NCBI GenBank assembly: GCA_024220505.1
Contig: JAKZZE010000015.1
Location: 806,001 to 870,000 of the forward strand
Origin: Rhizopus arrhizus
Taxonomy: Eukaryota; Mucoromycota; Mucoromycetes; Mucorales; Rhizopodaceae
Reading direction: 5' to 3'
Length of the DNA stretch: 64,000 bases
The notes below the pieces were generated by a model. The model saw nothing but the letters and a program-made list of their open reading frames with translations. It ran no database searches and was not told where the DNA came from. A program made the translations under genes and the position numbers. Shown here one piece after another: positions 49,271 through 59,141 of this stretch. Position 1 is the stretch's first letter, and each line of letters starts with the position of its first letter.

Positions 49271-49280
49271 ATAGGTTCAT
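47823..49280 (-). CDS. LINE ORF1 RNA-binding protein with two zinc knuckles
   Basis: An uninterrupted frame of 485 codons. About residues 95-230 look like an esterase/RRM-type ORF1 core (SVAFEMPKAVLPATFLKAL, YRISLDRLPILRPEELTPL, GKGFAFLDTS). Two CCHC knuckles follow at about residues 247-290: CFYCHKPGHTKATC and CYGCQSSQHLFGDC. The C-terminal third is acidic and Ser/Thr-rich. The stop of ORF1 overlaps the ATG of ORF2 (TTATGA), suggesting termination-reinitiation. The first ATG lies in the flanking duplication unit, 10 bases outside the element, so the true start is probably an internal Met, for example near residue 70 (MTSRQRRQARIW). The frame is open although ORF2 is dead, which suggests either a recent insertion or chance. 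Confidence 0.85.
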   Translation of the reverse strand: MNLWGDLSSKLTLHGELTNQNAPSPSIEGTHNTRSQTTSGQDSAALWQTFTAYSKAIRESSVKALEDPAAKMTSRQRRQARIWIRSAEKNSVAFEMPKAVLPATFLKALAAQFPTAIGVVPVKQEDHHGAIVAFDTVEAQIKACSIGVQVGSLTIIGTQTLSCDSSIYRISLDRLPILRPEELTPLVRQMLEPYGKVLHVGHLLDPATDLFFGKGFAFLDTSTTEGPAFRELSHEMHLDNHRLIFASWRGMETHCFYCHKPGHTKATCPILESRKLKTCYGCQSSQHLFGDCPEQRNNKIGSKRLRMDPVTHRKANTTKARHSNEVQQGKSATSTIDNIIPVENKMLPGSTVSSEEPQDHVESHTSQVKTQDLHHMDNTTEVSVSRYEVSKAHSINLIRSMSTHENNYNIMKQPNDLAIRDLDNSEDTESDSVYQLSAGDQSEVTESDTEEHGSEDEMDLDEEVRILQEEARAAQNSPTPSSDQL

Positions 49281-49526
49281 TTAGAGACGGGTACAGTTTT
49301 CGGATGACATTAAAAGAAGTACGCATTTCCGAAATTGATGGACGCATACCGAGTGTCATCTTAAAGGCTTCTCATTTAGCCTGTTTACCATTCATGGTCA
49401 TGCAACAGGTGTATTGTTTGACTCTGTATTATAGATCACTCGCAACAACAATAGTAATAAAAGATTATATTTGATTTATATAAATTACTAAGCAGCCATC
49501 AATACAGACTGCTATCACATTCATAC

Positions 49527-49528
<2 letters not shown>

Positions 49529-49559
<31 letters not shown>
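49529..49559 (+). repeat. A-rich homopolymer in unit B leader
   Basis: About 31 A in a row. The same position in unit A has only about 13 A (40420-40432), so the tract expanded after the duplication or shrank in A. Confidence 0.8.
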
Positions 49560-49560
<1 letters not shown>

Positions 49561-49611
49561 ACTATACCATGTTATACTTCTCAAGCTCGAATATAAAAAT
49601 AAGACAATTTA

Positions 49612-50605
49612 CGATTAAAGATTATTTTTATTTATAAAAATTAAAAACCCCATGTGAGCACATAATCACTTTTAGGATTGAATTGCCCGGGTCAGATCAA
49701 AAGGAGGATAAAAGAGTGCTAAAAACCTTTTTGATAGTCAAAAAGGGAAAAAGGAAAGGGAAGGAAGAGGTAGAAAAGAGCTCTAGATCTTGTCTAGGAG
49801 AGGGTTGTGATAGCTGTGAGGGGGAGCGAGATCAAAAGACTCCAAGAAATTGAGGTCTATGAGTCCAGATTGGAGAAAGTAGTTAGTGACAGCGTTATAA
49901 AGAGGAGCCTTGAGACGGCGGAAAGCAGAACCAAGTCGTTGGAGGAATACATGACGAGCAAGTTTGGTTTTTCTTTCAATGTATTCATTGAGAAGTGTAG
50001 GATCACGAATGATGGAGGGGCTCAGAGGGTCAAATTCGTCACGAATAGTGATTTTGCGTTTGTATAGCTGAGAACGGAGCTCAGGTTCGAAACCGGTATG
50101 GATAAGGAAGCTGACCACATTTCGATCTGAATATTGAATATCCAGAATGCGGCGTGTGTTAATGTGCAACTCACGAAGGTTAGCACGGAGTTGATGGATG
50201 GGGAGGCGACGGTGAATGGGAACGTGAATAAACTTGAAGCTGGAAGGAGCAGTAGGAGAGGAAAATTGTCGAGCAATGGCAGCTAAACTGTGTTTGGGTT
50301 TGGGATTCGGAAGCTTAGATACCTTGGTTGTGGGAGGAGCAGCATCATTGCTGGGGGAGCGTGGACGTTTGGAGGAGGGGGGAGTAGATTCAAAAGGAGG
50401 ACTGGGATTTGCAGTTGGTGTGGGTTCAGAGGATACTTGCTTCCGCAAAGAAGCGTTTTCCTGTTACAACTGGTGTATCTTGGCATTAGCGATTGCGAGT
50501 TCATTTTGTAATCGTTGAATGGTTTGAAGGTGGGTGGGCATGATGAGGTATTTCCTTAAAAGGAAAAAAAATTATCAAAAGTGTTGGGGAAGCGAAAGAG
50601 GATCC
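49612..50605 (-). mobile_element. 1-kb non-autonomous retroelement with gag-like ORF
   Basis: A 994-bp insertion flanked by a perfect 12-bp direct repeat TAAGACAATTTA (49600-49611 and 50606-50617). Unit A has the unoccupied sequence. The long, blunt-context duplication and an AT-rich 3' end (minus strand ends TTTATAAATAAAAATAATC) fit target-primed integration by a LINE machinery. It carries only the gag-like frame, with no reverse transcriptase. Confidence 0.8.
49783..50541 (-). pseudogene. Gag-like ORF of Mucorales type, one in-frame stop
   Basis: Starts at ATG 50541 with a coiled coil (LQTIQRLQNELAIANAKIHQ), hits TAA at 50466-50464, then continues in the same frame to 49783. It has a Pro/Ser-rich basic segment, then RRLPIHQLRANLRELHIN, RRILDIQYSDRNVVSFLIH, FDPLSPSIIRDPTLLNEYIE and a helical C-terminus ending LDLNFLESF. 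The ILDIxYxxRNVVxxLxH block is what I recognise from gag-like proteins repeated in Mucor and Rhizopus genomes. Role assumed to be nucleic-acid binding; no zinc knuckle is present. A start downstream of the stop at codon 31 (MRKQ region, GTG or other) is possible but weak. Confidence 0.7.
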
Positions 50606-50617
50606 TAAGACAATTTA

Positions 50618-50677
50618 CACTGTTTCCGGAAACTTTTTGCACATCCTCCGTGTAACATTTTGCGCTAAACACATACA
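50618..50677 (+). repeat. Left terminal inverted repeat
   Basis: 60 bp, begins CACTGTTTCCGGAAAC and ends GCTAAACACATACA. It is the exact reverse complement of 56864-56923. An inner partial palindrome TTTCCGGAAA lies near the tip. Confidence 0.92.
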
Positions 50678-51414
50678 CTCTTTTCCGAAATGAAAGTCGT
50701 GCTCTGCCGAAAATGAAATCAATGACTGACAAAAATAGAAGTCGTGTTTTTGGCCAGAAATCAATTCAGATGCTGACAAATTGAAAGTCGTGTAGGAGAA
50801 AAAAAGATGTACAATACAGACGTTGCTGAAGTGAGGACGGAAGATATGGTGTAGGACTCTCCAAGCCGCGCTTTTTTATTTGAAAAATTTGAAAAATATA
50901 TGAGAAAGAGACTTTTTACTAGGAATAAACAGTCTGATACGATAGATGAGCTTGATACTACGGAAATATTTTGGAAAAATAGCTCTTGAAAGAAATGGCG
51001 CTGGAAATATCTTCGGAAACACACTTGGAAACACACTTAGAAACACCTTGGAAACACGCTTGGAAATACCGAATCTTTGGGAAACACCGATACACACCTC
51101 AGAAACACCTGGAAAAAATGGTTGCACAACGTTCCCCAGGGCAAAGTTTTTTTTTGGGCTTTGCAAAGCCTTTTTTTTTTGTTTTTCAGGTTTCAATTGT
51201 CTTCCTCTGCGGTTGTCATGATGACAGAATATTTCTGTGATAAGTGCAAAAAATCGTTTCAAGATGCTTCTCAATTGAAAAACCACAAAGGAAACTATCA
51301 TTGCTTGTCAGTGACTGTGAAATATAATGACCGTCAAGGTTTGTAAAACTCTATGATTTCTTTTATTTTTTTTTTGTAAATAAATTATTGTTTATTTATA
51401 AATAAATATATAGG

Positions 51415-52246
51415 AGTCACACGTCCAAGAGCGGTGTGAACCAAAAGAAACTGTGTGAGAAAGAAATGTACTAGTCGATTTCAAGCAAGCTATGCTTGAG
51501 GGTCGCAAAACGCGACATAATAATCTTGACAATGGTACTTTCAGTAAATGGTGTCCCTTGAATAATAAGCCGCCAGTGAAAACGCCAAATGTGTGCAAGA
51601 ACACTGCAACACAAAGTCCACAATTCGGGATTATCCACGAAATGAAACGTCTTGAAAGACCAAAGGAGTGATCAAATGTCATCTTGACTGAAGTAGAGAT
51701 GGGGACTGTAAAAGTTGAATACTGCAATCCAGGCTGCCCATTTGCGAGGGCATCGAATTATCAGGTGTTGTATGTCTTCTACTACACATGAGCAAAAATG
51801 GCATTGGGCTGAAGTAGTACGGGTGGTCATTTGGGATAGAGTTGCTTGACTATACAGTTTCTTGTGCACCAGGCGATACCAAAGAGATCGATGAGCTGGT
51901 TCAACAGGTAATTTCCAGAATTGTTGTCATTGAGAATAAGAGGCTTCCATGGTAGTGTCTGCAGGTAGTAGCTGCTGGGTCAAAGAAAATCGAAACAGTT
52001 TGGGTTTATAGATAATCCATTGACGCGACGAAAGAAAGAGATCAACAAAAGGTGTGTCGTCAACGACACCAAACGATTGATTTTGTTGCAAGATCAGAGG
52101 CCAGATGAGATTGTTGAGTTTAACTGTTCGATTTTGAACATCTCGAAGTAACTGAGCTGCTAGTCGTGGAGTGGTTGGGTGGTCTATGGAAACTTGAGGA
52201 CGGAATATGGTTTCTTTTGATTGCATACATCCACCTAACAGTATCA
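51415..52246 (-). mobile_element. LINE 3' fragment inside an intron
   Basis: Minus-strand broken frames give PRLAAQLLRDVQNRTVKLNN, LPVEPAHRSLWYRLVHKKLY and CHFCSCVVEDIQHLIIRCPR (C-x2-C-x7-H-x4-C zinc region of LINE ORF2 C-termini). Its 3' tail on the minus strand reads TATTTATAAATAAACAATAA, similar to the tail of the 1-kb gag element. It sits in the first intron (51339-52258) of the TIR-element gene, opposite in direction. Confidence 0.75.
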
Positions 52247-54658
52247 TACATTCTGCAGGGAATTCGACTGCTCTTACTTTGAAAAGAGATCAGCAAGATA
52301 AGATTATTTGTCCCATATGTTGCAAGAGCTGGAATACACATGCGGCTGTGTGGAAACATTTCAGCAAGTACAATGGCAATTGCCAATCATTTGAAGGTAA
52401 AACTTAAAATATACAAACAGGCTTGTTGTTATCAACAAAGAATTTTTTTTTTTTACGTTACGAAGTTGCATCATCAAGCGACGAAGAAAATGATTCTGCT
52501 GAGATAGCGAATCCTGTGATAACCATGTCTCCAACATTGGCAGCAGTGCCTGAAACAAACCACAATAGTCCGCGACGAAGCTTTGATGAAGCATTGTTGG
52601 CTGCTTGCAGACAAACAGGAAAACCATACGAGGAAAAAAACAAGACTATTTGGATCCTAGATAGTATGAATTTACAGCCATTTTCAATGATTGATAACAC
52701 TGGTGTGGAACAAATTGCATTGACACATCCTGTAAACCTTGCTGCAATCATTAAGCCGGATCGTGTAGACAACCATGTGGAATTGCGACACATTTCAACA
52801 AGCCAAAAACAACGATGGGACGGCAGTGTTTCCTCCAGCAAGCTAATTAATAATTCTGACGACATGGCAGCTCGATTTTTATCAATCACTCACTATGGAC
52901 CATACGCCAACATTTTGTCGAAGCGGCATTTTACTGAATTGAAACCTGATATCTGTCAAATGCTAAACGATGATTGGGAGGCATTTGCTCAATTACGATT
53001 TGTTTGCAGTCAACTTCTTGCTGGTGCGATCATCATCAATAACAAAGGAGAAGCAGTCATTTTGAATACTGTGGAGGCTTACGGTCGCTCACGCTCAATG
53101 GACGTGCACAGGGAAAGAGTGTCAGTCAAAAAAGGATTTTCTTCACCATCATCCTTGCCTCCTATCAATACCAGGTATCCAAAGACGTGGGCTACCATAT
53201 TAAATGACTCTGAAGGCAAAAAGTTGGTTGTTGGTTCTAAAAGCATGAATGTATTGGTCACTTCAAGTTTACGCGTGGATATCATCCTTCCACCCAGTGT
53301 AGGTGGAATAACTGCTGCATTCGATCTCCCAGATGGAAAGAATGCAGGTATCTTTTGGACAAAGACTCAATCATCAAGGCCAATGCTCTTGCCAGAAATC
53401 CTTCAGCCGACAAAATCGACCGACATGATCTTCTCCACCAGCTTCGTCAAGTTCGGTCGTCTTTTCATCTTCCTTCCACATATATGCTATGCCGATCTGC
53501 AAGTGAATTCACAGATGACAAGCGATCCAAGCCATTTACAATTTATACTTACGCGGATTACGACGGTGGTGATCACGATTCTTCGAACAAAATAGCTTCG
53601 CAACTCTTTCAAAAAATCGGCCTGAATATTATTTTACCTGACAGGAAATCCGTGCTGAATAGAACGCACGTGGAATCTCTATACTTGAAATGTCCCAATA
53701 GCGAGGTCAAGACAGTATTGAAGAGCATCATGGATGACGAAAACGAGGAAGAAATCATGATTGTGGGGAACAAATCTCTCAACCAGAAACTTCAAATATT
53801 GGCAGCAGCATTGTCATCCAGCATTTCGGATACCAATCGGTGGTTGCTTGATGGTGTGGATATTTCGGTCAAGTTTCACGAATATCGACGCAACTGCTTG
53901 GAAAACATTGGAAATCAAAAATACACGCTTGACGAACACTTTAACCAATTACTGTATGCTTGCCTTTCCAATTTTCAGCCACGGTACTAATGATTCAATT
54001 TTTTATGAATTTAGATCCATATCTGACGTTATTGTTTTGCAACGACGATGCTTTTTTCAAAGCTTACCCAGTAATTTGTTCCCACCAGAATTGCTGTTAA
54101 ACGTGCGGCGCTACATGATGAACAAGTTTTATCACGGCGATCACTTCGATTCGCAGCAGTTGGTGGCCGTCAAAAACATACTCTCAGTGAGTCGAGATTT
54201 TATACCTGTGGTTAATTACTTAATTATTTACTTTTCTATTATTAGGATTATATTAATGATACCATAGATGATGATTGTGCGCGGATGCAGCTGTTAGGTT
54301 TGTGCAAGTCGCTGAACGAAGCAGAAAAAAGTGTTATCCGCGCCATTGTTGATTTGTAAGTGCTTCATTTCAATGACATCTTTATCTTAAAATATATTCT
54401 GAATAGGATACCGTCAATCCACGACTGTAAATTGAACGACCTATCCGAGGCACACTTATCAGTAAGTTTCGTTCACCCAATGATGCAAGGCCATTTTTCC
54501 ACCAAAGATCCAATGAAAATCGTCCATTGGTATGTTTGCCTCTCGTAATGTACGTTGACTGTTGTTCAATCATTTGTTATTTTTTGTGTAGTTCGAATCT
54601 GGTTCCAGACGAGCAATCAGAAAGTAACGTAAATCGACCAGACTGTGGTATTTACACA

Positions 54659-55038
54659 TGTAATAAAGTAATAATGTAAATTACTACGAACAATGATCAT
54701 CCAAATTAGGAATAACGGACATTGTATTATGCCACCTCAAATAAAATTATATCCCGATTCACTCCAGAGTATTCTAACAAGTTCCTGGAACAGGATTAAT
54801 ACTTACTTCTTTATAAAAAGTTGTCAAACAATAACAATCCTATAAATAATTTATCATCTAATATCAATAATAATCAATAATCATATACTGTGACTACTAT
54901 TATCTAGTCGTGGATAGAAAAGTATAAATACCCTCATATTTTTAACTTGAATAAAGGACAATCTACTTTGAGTCTCACTTATTTTTATATTTGTTGATTG
55001 ACTTAGTACTTTTTTTATATTATAAACCCTAAATATCA
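54659..55038. mobile_element. 380-bp solo-LTR-like insertion
   Basis: Starts TGTAATAAAG and ends CTAAATATCA (TG..CA) with CACA on both sides (54655-54658 and 55039-55042). Removing the insert and one CACA copy restores an open frame between the RPD and GEIK motifs of the host gene. It has an internal AATAAAGG and no ORF. If the duplication is read as ACACA, the element ends TATC instead. Confidence 0.7.
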
Positions 55039-55575
55039 CACAGACTACAAAGTCGATGTGTATCAAGCTTACAAGTACTTGTATACTAGCGTTTACGGAG
55101 AGATCAAGGCAAGCAAGTCCATCAGCTCATCCCTGTTGGCAAATGACTTTTGCCGTATTACCATCTTTTGTAAAGACGCCCTGATCAACAAAATCTTAAT
55201 CATACAATTGGGTTTCAAGTTACTGGTAAATTTCTAAACAAATATTATTGACCTAAACTCATTGATTTACTGCCGGATTAAGGTACGTCTGTCGCGTGGT
55301 ATTTCATGTATCTGATGTCAAATCAATTGTATACATTCACAGAGCTTGCATCGTTCAACATCCCATTGAAGAAATGCGAGCTGCTCAACTTGATTGGCCA
55401 TCTGGATGACATGTTGCTTGTTTCCAAGATCCACAAGACGCTTTGCAGCGCAACAACAGAAAACCAAGAACATCTTCGCTGCCCCACCCACTCCTGCTGG
55501 TATACTCAAGAGTTTATGCAATCAAGAGAAAGCAAAAAACGCAAATTGAGTTTGTCGCTCGGCAATTTGTTATAA

Positions 55576-56863
55576 CATCAATAAAAATTAAAGAGCGTCA
55601 ATAATGACAGGACTTGATAAAAATCGATGACTTTATTAAAAGATCAAAACTGTTACTCTTTATATGCTTTTTTCAATCTGTTATTCAGCACAATTGACGA
55701 ATCACAATACAATCCTTAGATCCAGTAACTCTCTGTCAATCTAGGTACTGTTGTAGTATTTGCTCTAATAAATTCTCTTATAACGTGTAAGATTACTAGA
55801 ATCTCTCCACACAAAGTTATGCTCACTGCATGAATATGTATTATTCTATGCCATATATTCATCACTGGGTCAAATCAATATAAATTGCACCACTTCGGTT
55901 CCTAAATAATTATTCTATATATTAAGACGTAGTTTGTATAAGATGGGCTTTCTCTCTCTCATTCTCACTCAATAAAGAGGTTTAAGAGCTCATCAACTTG
56001 TAGACTTTTTACACTTTATTTGAATTAAGGAAGGGATAATCTGGAAATACAACCAGTGAGTGTTATAGGCTCACTATCAATAGTACCTATTCAATTGACA
56101 ATTGACTCTTTACAGCCAGTAAAGAGTGAAGGAGAGAGACAGTTGTAGAATAACACTACATTGAATAACTACACTACGAGTGAAATGCTTGTGAATACAA
56201 CACAATTGAACCAGCTCAAGTCACTGCCTCCCTTCATTCTGTCATAACTACAAGTAAATCTATCCCAGTCATTTATCTCCCGCGCTTTGTATATCCCTAC
56301 AAATTACACTAACTGTTTTGCTATACGCTCGCTCAGTTTCGTTACGCATGTATTCCCAACTTATTGTCACTCCCAATAAAATACATCATCTTCATTATGT
56401 ATTATGATTACATTGGTATAAGAAAAAAGAGAAAGAAAAGGCAGTACGCAATATTTCACTCAACAATGCCGATGTTGCAACAATAATGGCTCAATGCATC
56501 GCTTGAGCACTTCATGATAAAATGTTTTTTGCGTGTTTTACGAATTGATCATGCGTAATACTTCAGCTGTGAGCAAATTGAACAATTGATGGTTGGAAAA
56601 ACGTTGTTCATTAGTTGCGTGAACATTTCATCAGGAAATGCGTAATTTGTTACTCAACACATGCGCAAAAAGCGTCCGAAAAAAGTGTAATCTTCAGCAA
56701 CCATATTTCCCCATCCGCCTTCATAAATGAAGAACGATGTCGTTTTAAATATTAATGTATTGAAGAAAAAGATGTTGGAATTACACGCAAACTATAACAA
56801 TTTAGCTGCGCTAAGCTTTTTTAACCGCTTGGCAAAGTTTATTTGTAGGAACTTGCAAATCAA
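55576..56863. other. Right interior of the TIR element
   Basis: No gene. A stretch at about 55960-56010 (ctcactcaataaagagg...gctcatcaac) resembles 22925-22965 and may be an LTR fragment. A TTTCGTTACGCATG region and AT-rich DNA lead to the right TIR. Confidence 0.4.
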
Positions 56864-56923
56864 TGTATGTGTTTAGCGCAAAATGTTACACGGAGGATGT
56901 GCAAAAAGTTTCCGGAAACAGTG
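56864..56923 (-). repeat. Right terminal inverted repeat
   Basis: 60 bp, reverse complement of 50618-50677, ending CCGGAAACAGTG before the TA duplication at 56924-56925. Confidence 0.92.
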
Positions 56924-57156
56924 TACCTAAAAATAGTTAATAATCCACGTTGATTTAATGTAAATAAAATGAACACTGTGCCTGCTATTTTCCGTTACGT
57001 CCATTTTTTTTTCTTTTTTTTTTTGTACTTCCGGTACCGGAAAATATTTGCCGTTTCCCCGACAAATAGGAACAGATGGTAATAAGATCAATAAACAATC
57101 AATATAAAAGAGCTAATCTTCATCTCTTCTTCCTATTTTCTTCACTAAATTACAAT

Positions 57157-58982
57157 ATGAAGCTATCCACTTTATCCTTTGCTTTGCTTACAGCAGCAAG
57201 TTATATCAACCTTGGATCGGCTCAAGAGAATGTTCTTGATCTAGTCCAAACCTTTCGAGAACCAAAAAACATTTTGTTTAGTGTTAACATGGGTGGCTCC
57301 TCACACGCTCTATGGGTCCTATCTATTCTTGAAGAGTTGGCTGCTAGAGGACATCATACCAAGTTTTTTACAAGAGTAATGAATCTATAGTGAAATGAAT
57401 GATATGTTGTCATTAAACATTGTTTTAGGATGATCAAATCAGATTTGCCAAAAAGTTTCCTTCAGTTAAACCCATCTCAAGTGGCCCAAGTATATTTACT
57501 AAGGAAGAATATATTAGCCTTTTTCCAGAATTAATTGCTATGGAGTCTGTAGCACAATCCGTCTATATCATAGATAAATTTTCATTCAATTATACAGAAG
57601 GTAATTTTCTGCTTATTTTTAAAATTTAAAAAATGTAACCCAAATCATGTAGAATACTATAAGCACAGAGACATATTCAATATAGAAAAGGTAGATTTGG
57701 TTGTGTGTGATCATTTCAATATGGCTTGTTCTGATGCTGCCGAGGCTGCTGGCTTGCCTTTTGTTGTTACAAGCTCAATGGCTCTTAGTCCAGGTAAGGC
57801 ACATACTAATCCAAAGAAGATGATATTAACCCCCATATTCTTGATTTAGATACAACTGCTCCTTATATAAATGTTGACCTGTTCAATATGCGTCACCCTA
57901 CCAGTAAAGGCGTTTCATTCTTCACTCGATTGAATGACAAGGTGATCTCACCCTTACGATTTATTTATGGAGCAAGACATACCATCAGCAAACTCAACCA
58001 AGAAAAGAAATCGATTGGCCTCAAGGTCACAATGGACCCAATGGACTCCTGGAAGGACTCTATCAAGATTGTGAATAACGCCTTTGGTTTTGAAGCCCCT
58101 CGACCGGTCGGCCCACAGGTGGAACTCATTGGACCCATTGTGCCTTTGAACCATGCCGGATTGAACAGCGAGCTTCAGACATTTTTGGATCATCGCCGCA
58201 AGGTGGTCTATGTCGCCTTTGGTCAAATGGCTATTCCAACCAGAAATGAGGTCAAGATGATCTTGACAGCGATGCTTGAGAACATGGAGACAGATGCCAT
58301 TGACGGCATCATCTGGTCCACACGCGGTATCGAGGATCTTTTCCCCGAGTACATCACCACACGATCCAACACAACCTACGACATCCGCAGCTTGTTCAAA
58401 TCATCCAGTGCTCCCAATGAGACCAACATTGCCTTTGTCAACTGGGCTCCTCAAGTCGCTATCCTTCATCATCCTTCCACCGCCTTGTTCTTGACGCACG
58501 GAGGTGCTGGATCTCTTCATGAATCACTCTATAATGGTGTACCCGTCGTTGTATTTCCTTTCTTTGGTGATCAACCTGCTGCGGCTGTCATGGCTGAAGA
58601 AAACGGTTATGGACGTTATTTGAAATCTTCTTCAAGTCAAAAACAAGCTACAGCTCTCATTGCAGATGTCATTCTTGATCAAGACGGAAGCTACCGACAG
58701 ACCGTCCGCCGATTCCAATCCTTGGTTCAAATCCGTGCTCACCGTGGTATCCAGCGTGGTGCGGATCTGATGGAAGAAACTCTTTTTGCAAACAAGGATG
58801 GCAAGATGGTCCACAGACGTGATGTCAAGCAAGACCTCTCTACCATCGTTGCTTATAACCTCGATATCTATGCCTTCATTGCTCTCTTGATCTTCGGATC
58901 CGTTTCCGGCCTTTACCGTGGAGCTGTCTATATCACTCATCATCTTCAAACCCTTCCAAGCACAAAATTGAAGTCTGCCTAA
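57157..58982 (+). CDS. UDP-glycosyltransferase, copy B
   Basis: Four exons: 57157-57375, 57429-57600, 57653-57793, 57850-58982, totalling 554 residues; exon lengths are identical to copy A (219, 172, 141, 1133). Same signal peptide, GT1 donor signature and C-terminal membrane helix. Differences from copy A are scattered and mostly conservative (for example SLFPELIAMES for SLMPELIAMEP, VVCDHFNMACS for AVCDSFTMACS, FPFFGDQ for FPCFGDQ). Both copies are open, so both may be made. The upstream region differs: B lacks two segments of about 335 bp present before copy A, and its far-upstream sequence has been displaced by 7.3 kb of insertions, so regulation may have diverged. Confidence 0.92.
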
Positions 58983-59141
58983 GCTTCTCTTATTTATTTT
59001 TTTAGACAATTAAACTGTATAGAATAAACCATTTCTTTCTCTTTTGACTTTTATGACCTTTTCAAAACAAATGTAAAAGTGAGTTTGGTTCATGATTTAT
59101 TTGTTCTTACAAAAAGGAAGAGAGAAATAAATAGAGAAGCA

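Larger units (their letters stand above)
51221..55575 (+). pseudogene. Zinc-finger / PD-(D/E)XK-like protein gene of the TIR element
   Basis: Reconstructed exons: 51221-51338 (C2H2 finger YFCDKCKKSFQDASQLKNHK), 52259-52396 (second, C2HC-type finger CPICCKSWNTHAAVWKHF), 52466-53346 and onward (SFDEALLAACRQTGKPYEE, LSITHYGPYANILSKRHF, FAQLRFVCSQLLAGAI), then after a one-base shift near 53350 LDKDSIIKANALARN, ADYDGGDHDSSNKIASQLF, and later small exons (ISDVIVLQRRCFFQSLPS; LSEAHLSVSFVHPMMQGHF; VNRPDCGIYT). After a 380-bp insertion the frame resumes DYKVDVYQAYKYLYTSVYGE, so RPD and GEIK form a possible PD...ExK nuclease core. A further shift lies near 55195. The C-terminus (LYTFTELASFNIPLK) is of a kind I associate with a large Mucorales family of unknown function. 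Inactive here. Function: inference only. Confidence 0.65.
50618..56923 (+). mobile_element. 6.3-kb DNA transposon with 60-bp TIRs and TA target duplication
   Basis: The ends are perfect 60-bp inverted repeats (50618-50677 and 56864-56923), starting CACTGTTTCCGGAAAC, and are flanked by TA on both sides. The empty site in unit A (40478-40495) has a single TA at the same point. TA duplication and CACTG/CAGTG termini are Tc1/mariner-like, but 6.3 kb is large for that group and I see no DDE transposase. The interior carries one multi-exon zinc-finger/nuclease-like gene (51221-55575) plus later insertions. Confidence 0.88.

Noticed and set aside
50085..50100. tRNA B-box-like GGTTCGAAAC
   Set aside because: It lies inside the gag-like ORF and no cloverleaf can be folded around it.
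53340..53360. Intron joining the two frames of the element gene near 53346
   Set aside because: The only possible GT..AG pair gives an intron of about 30 nt and the wrong phase; a one-base loss in a T run explains it better.
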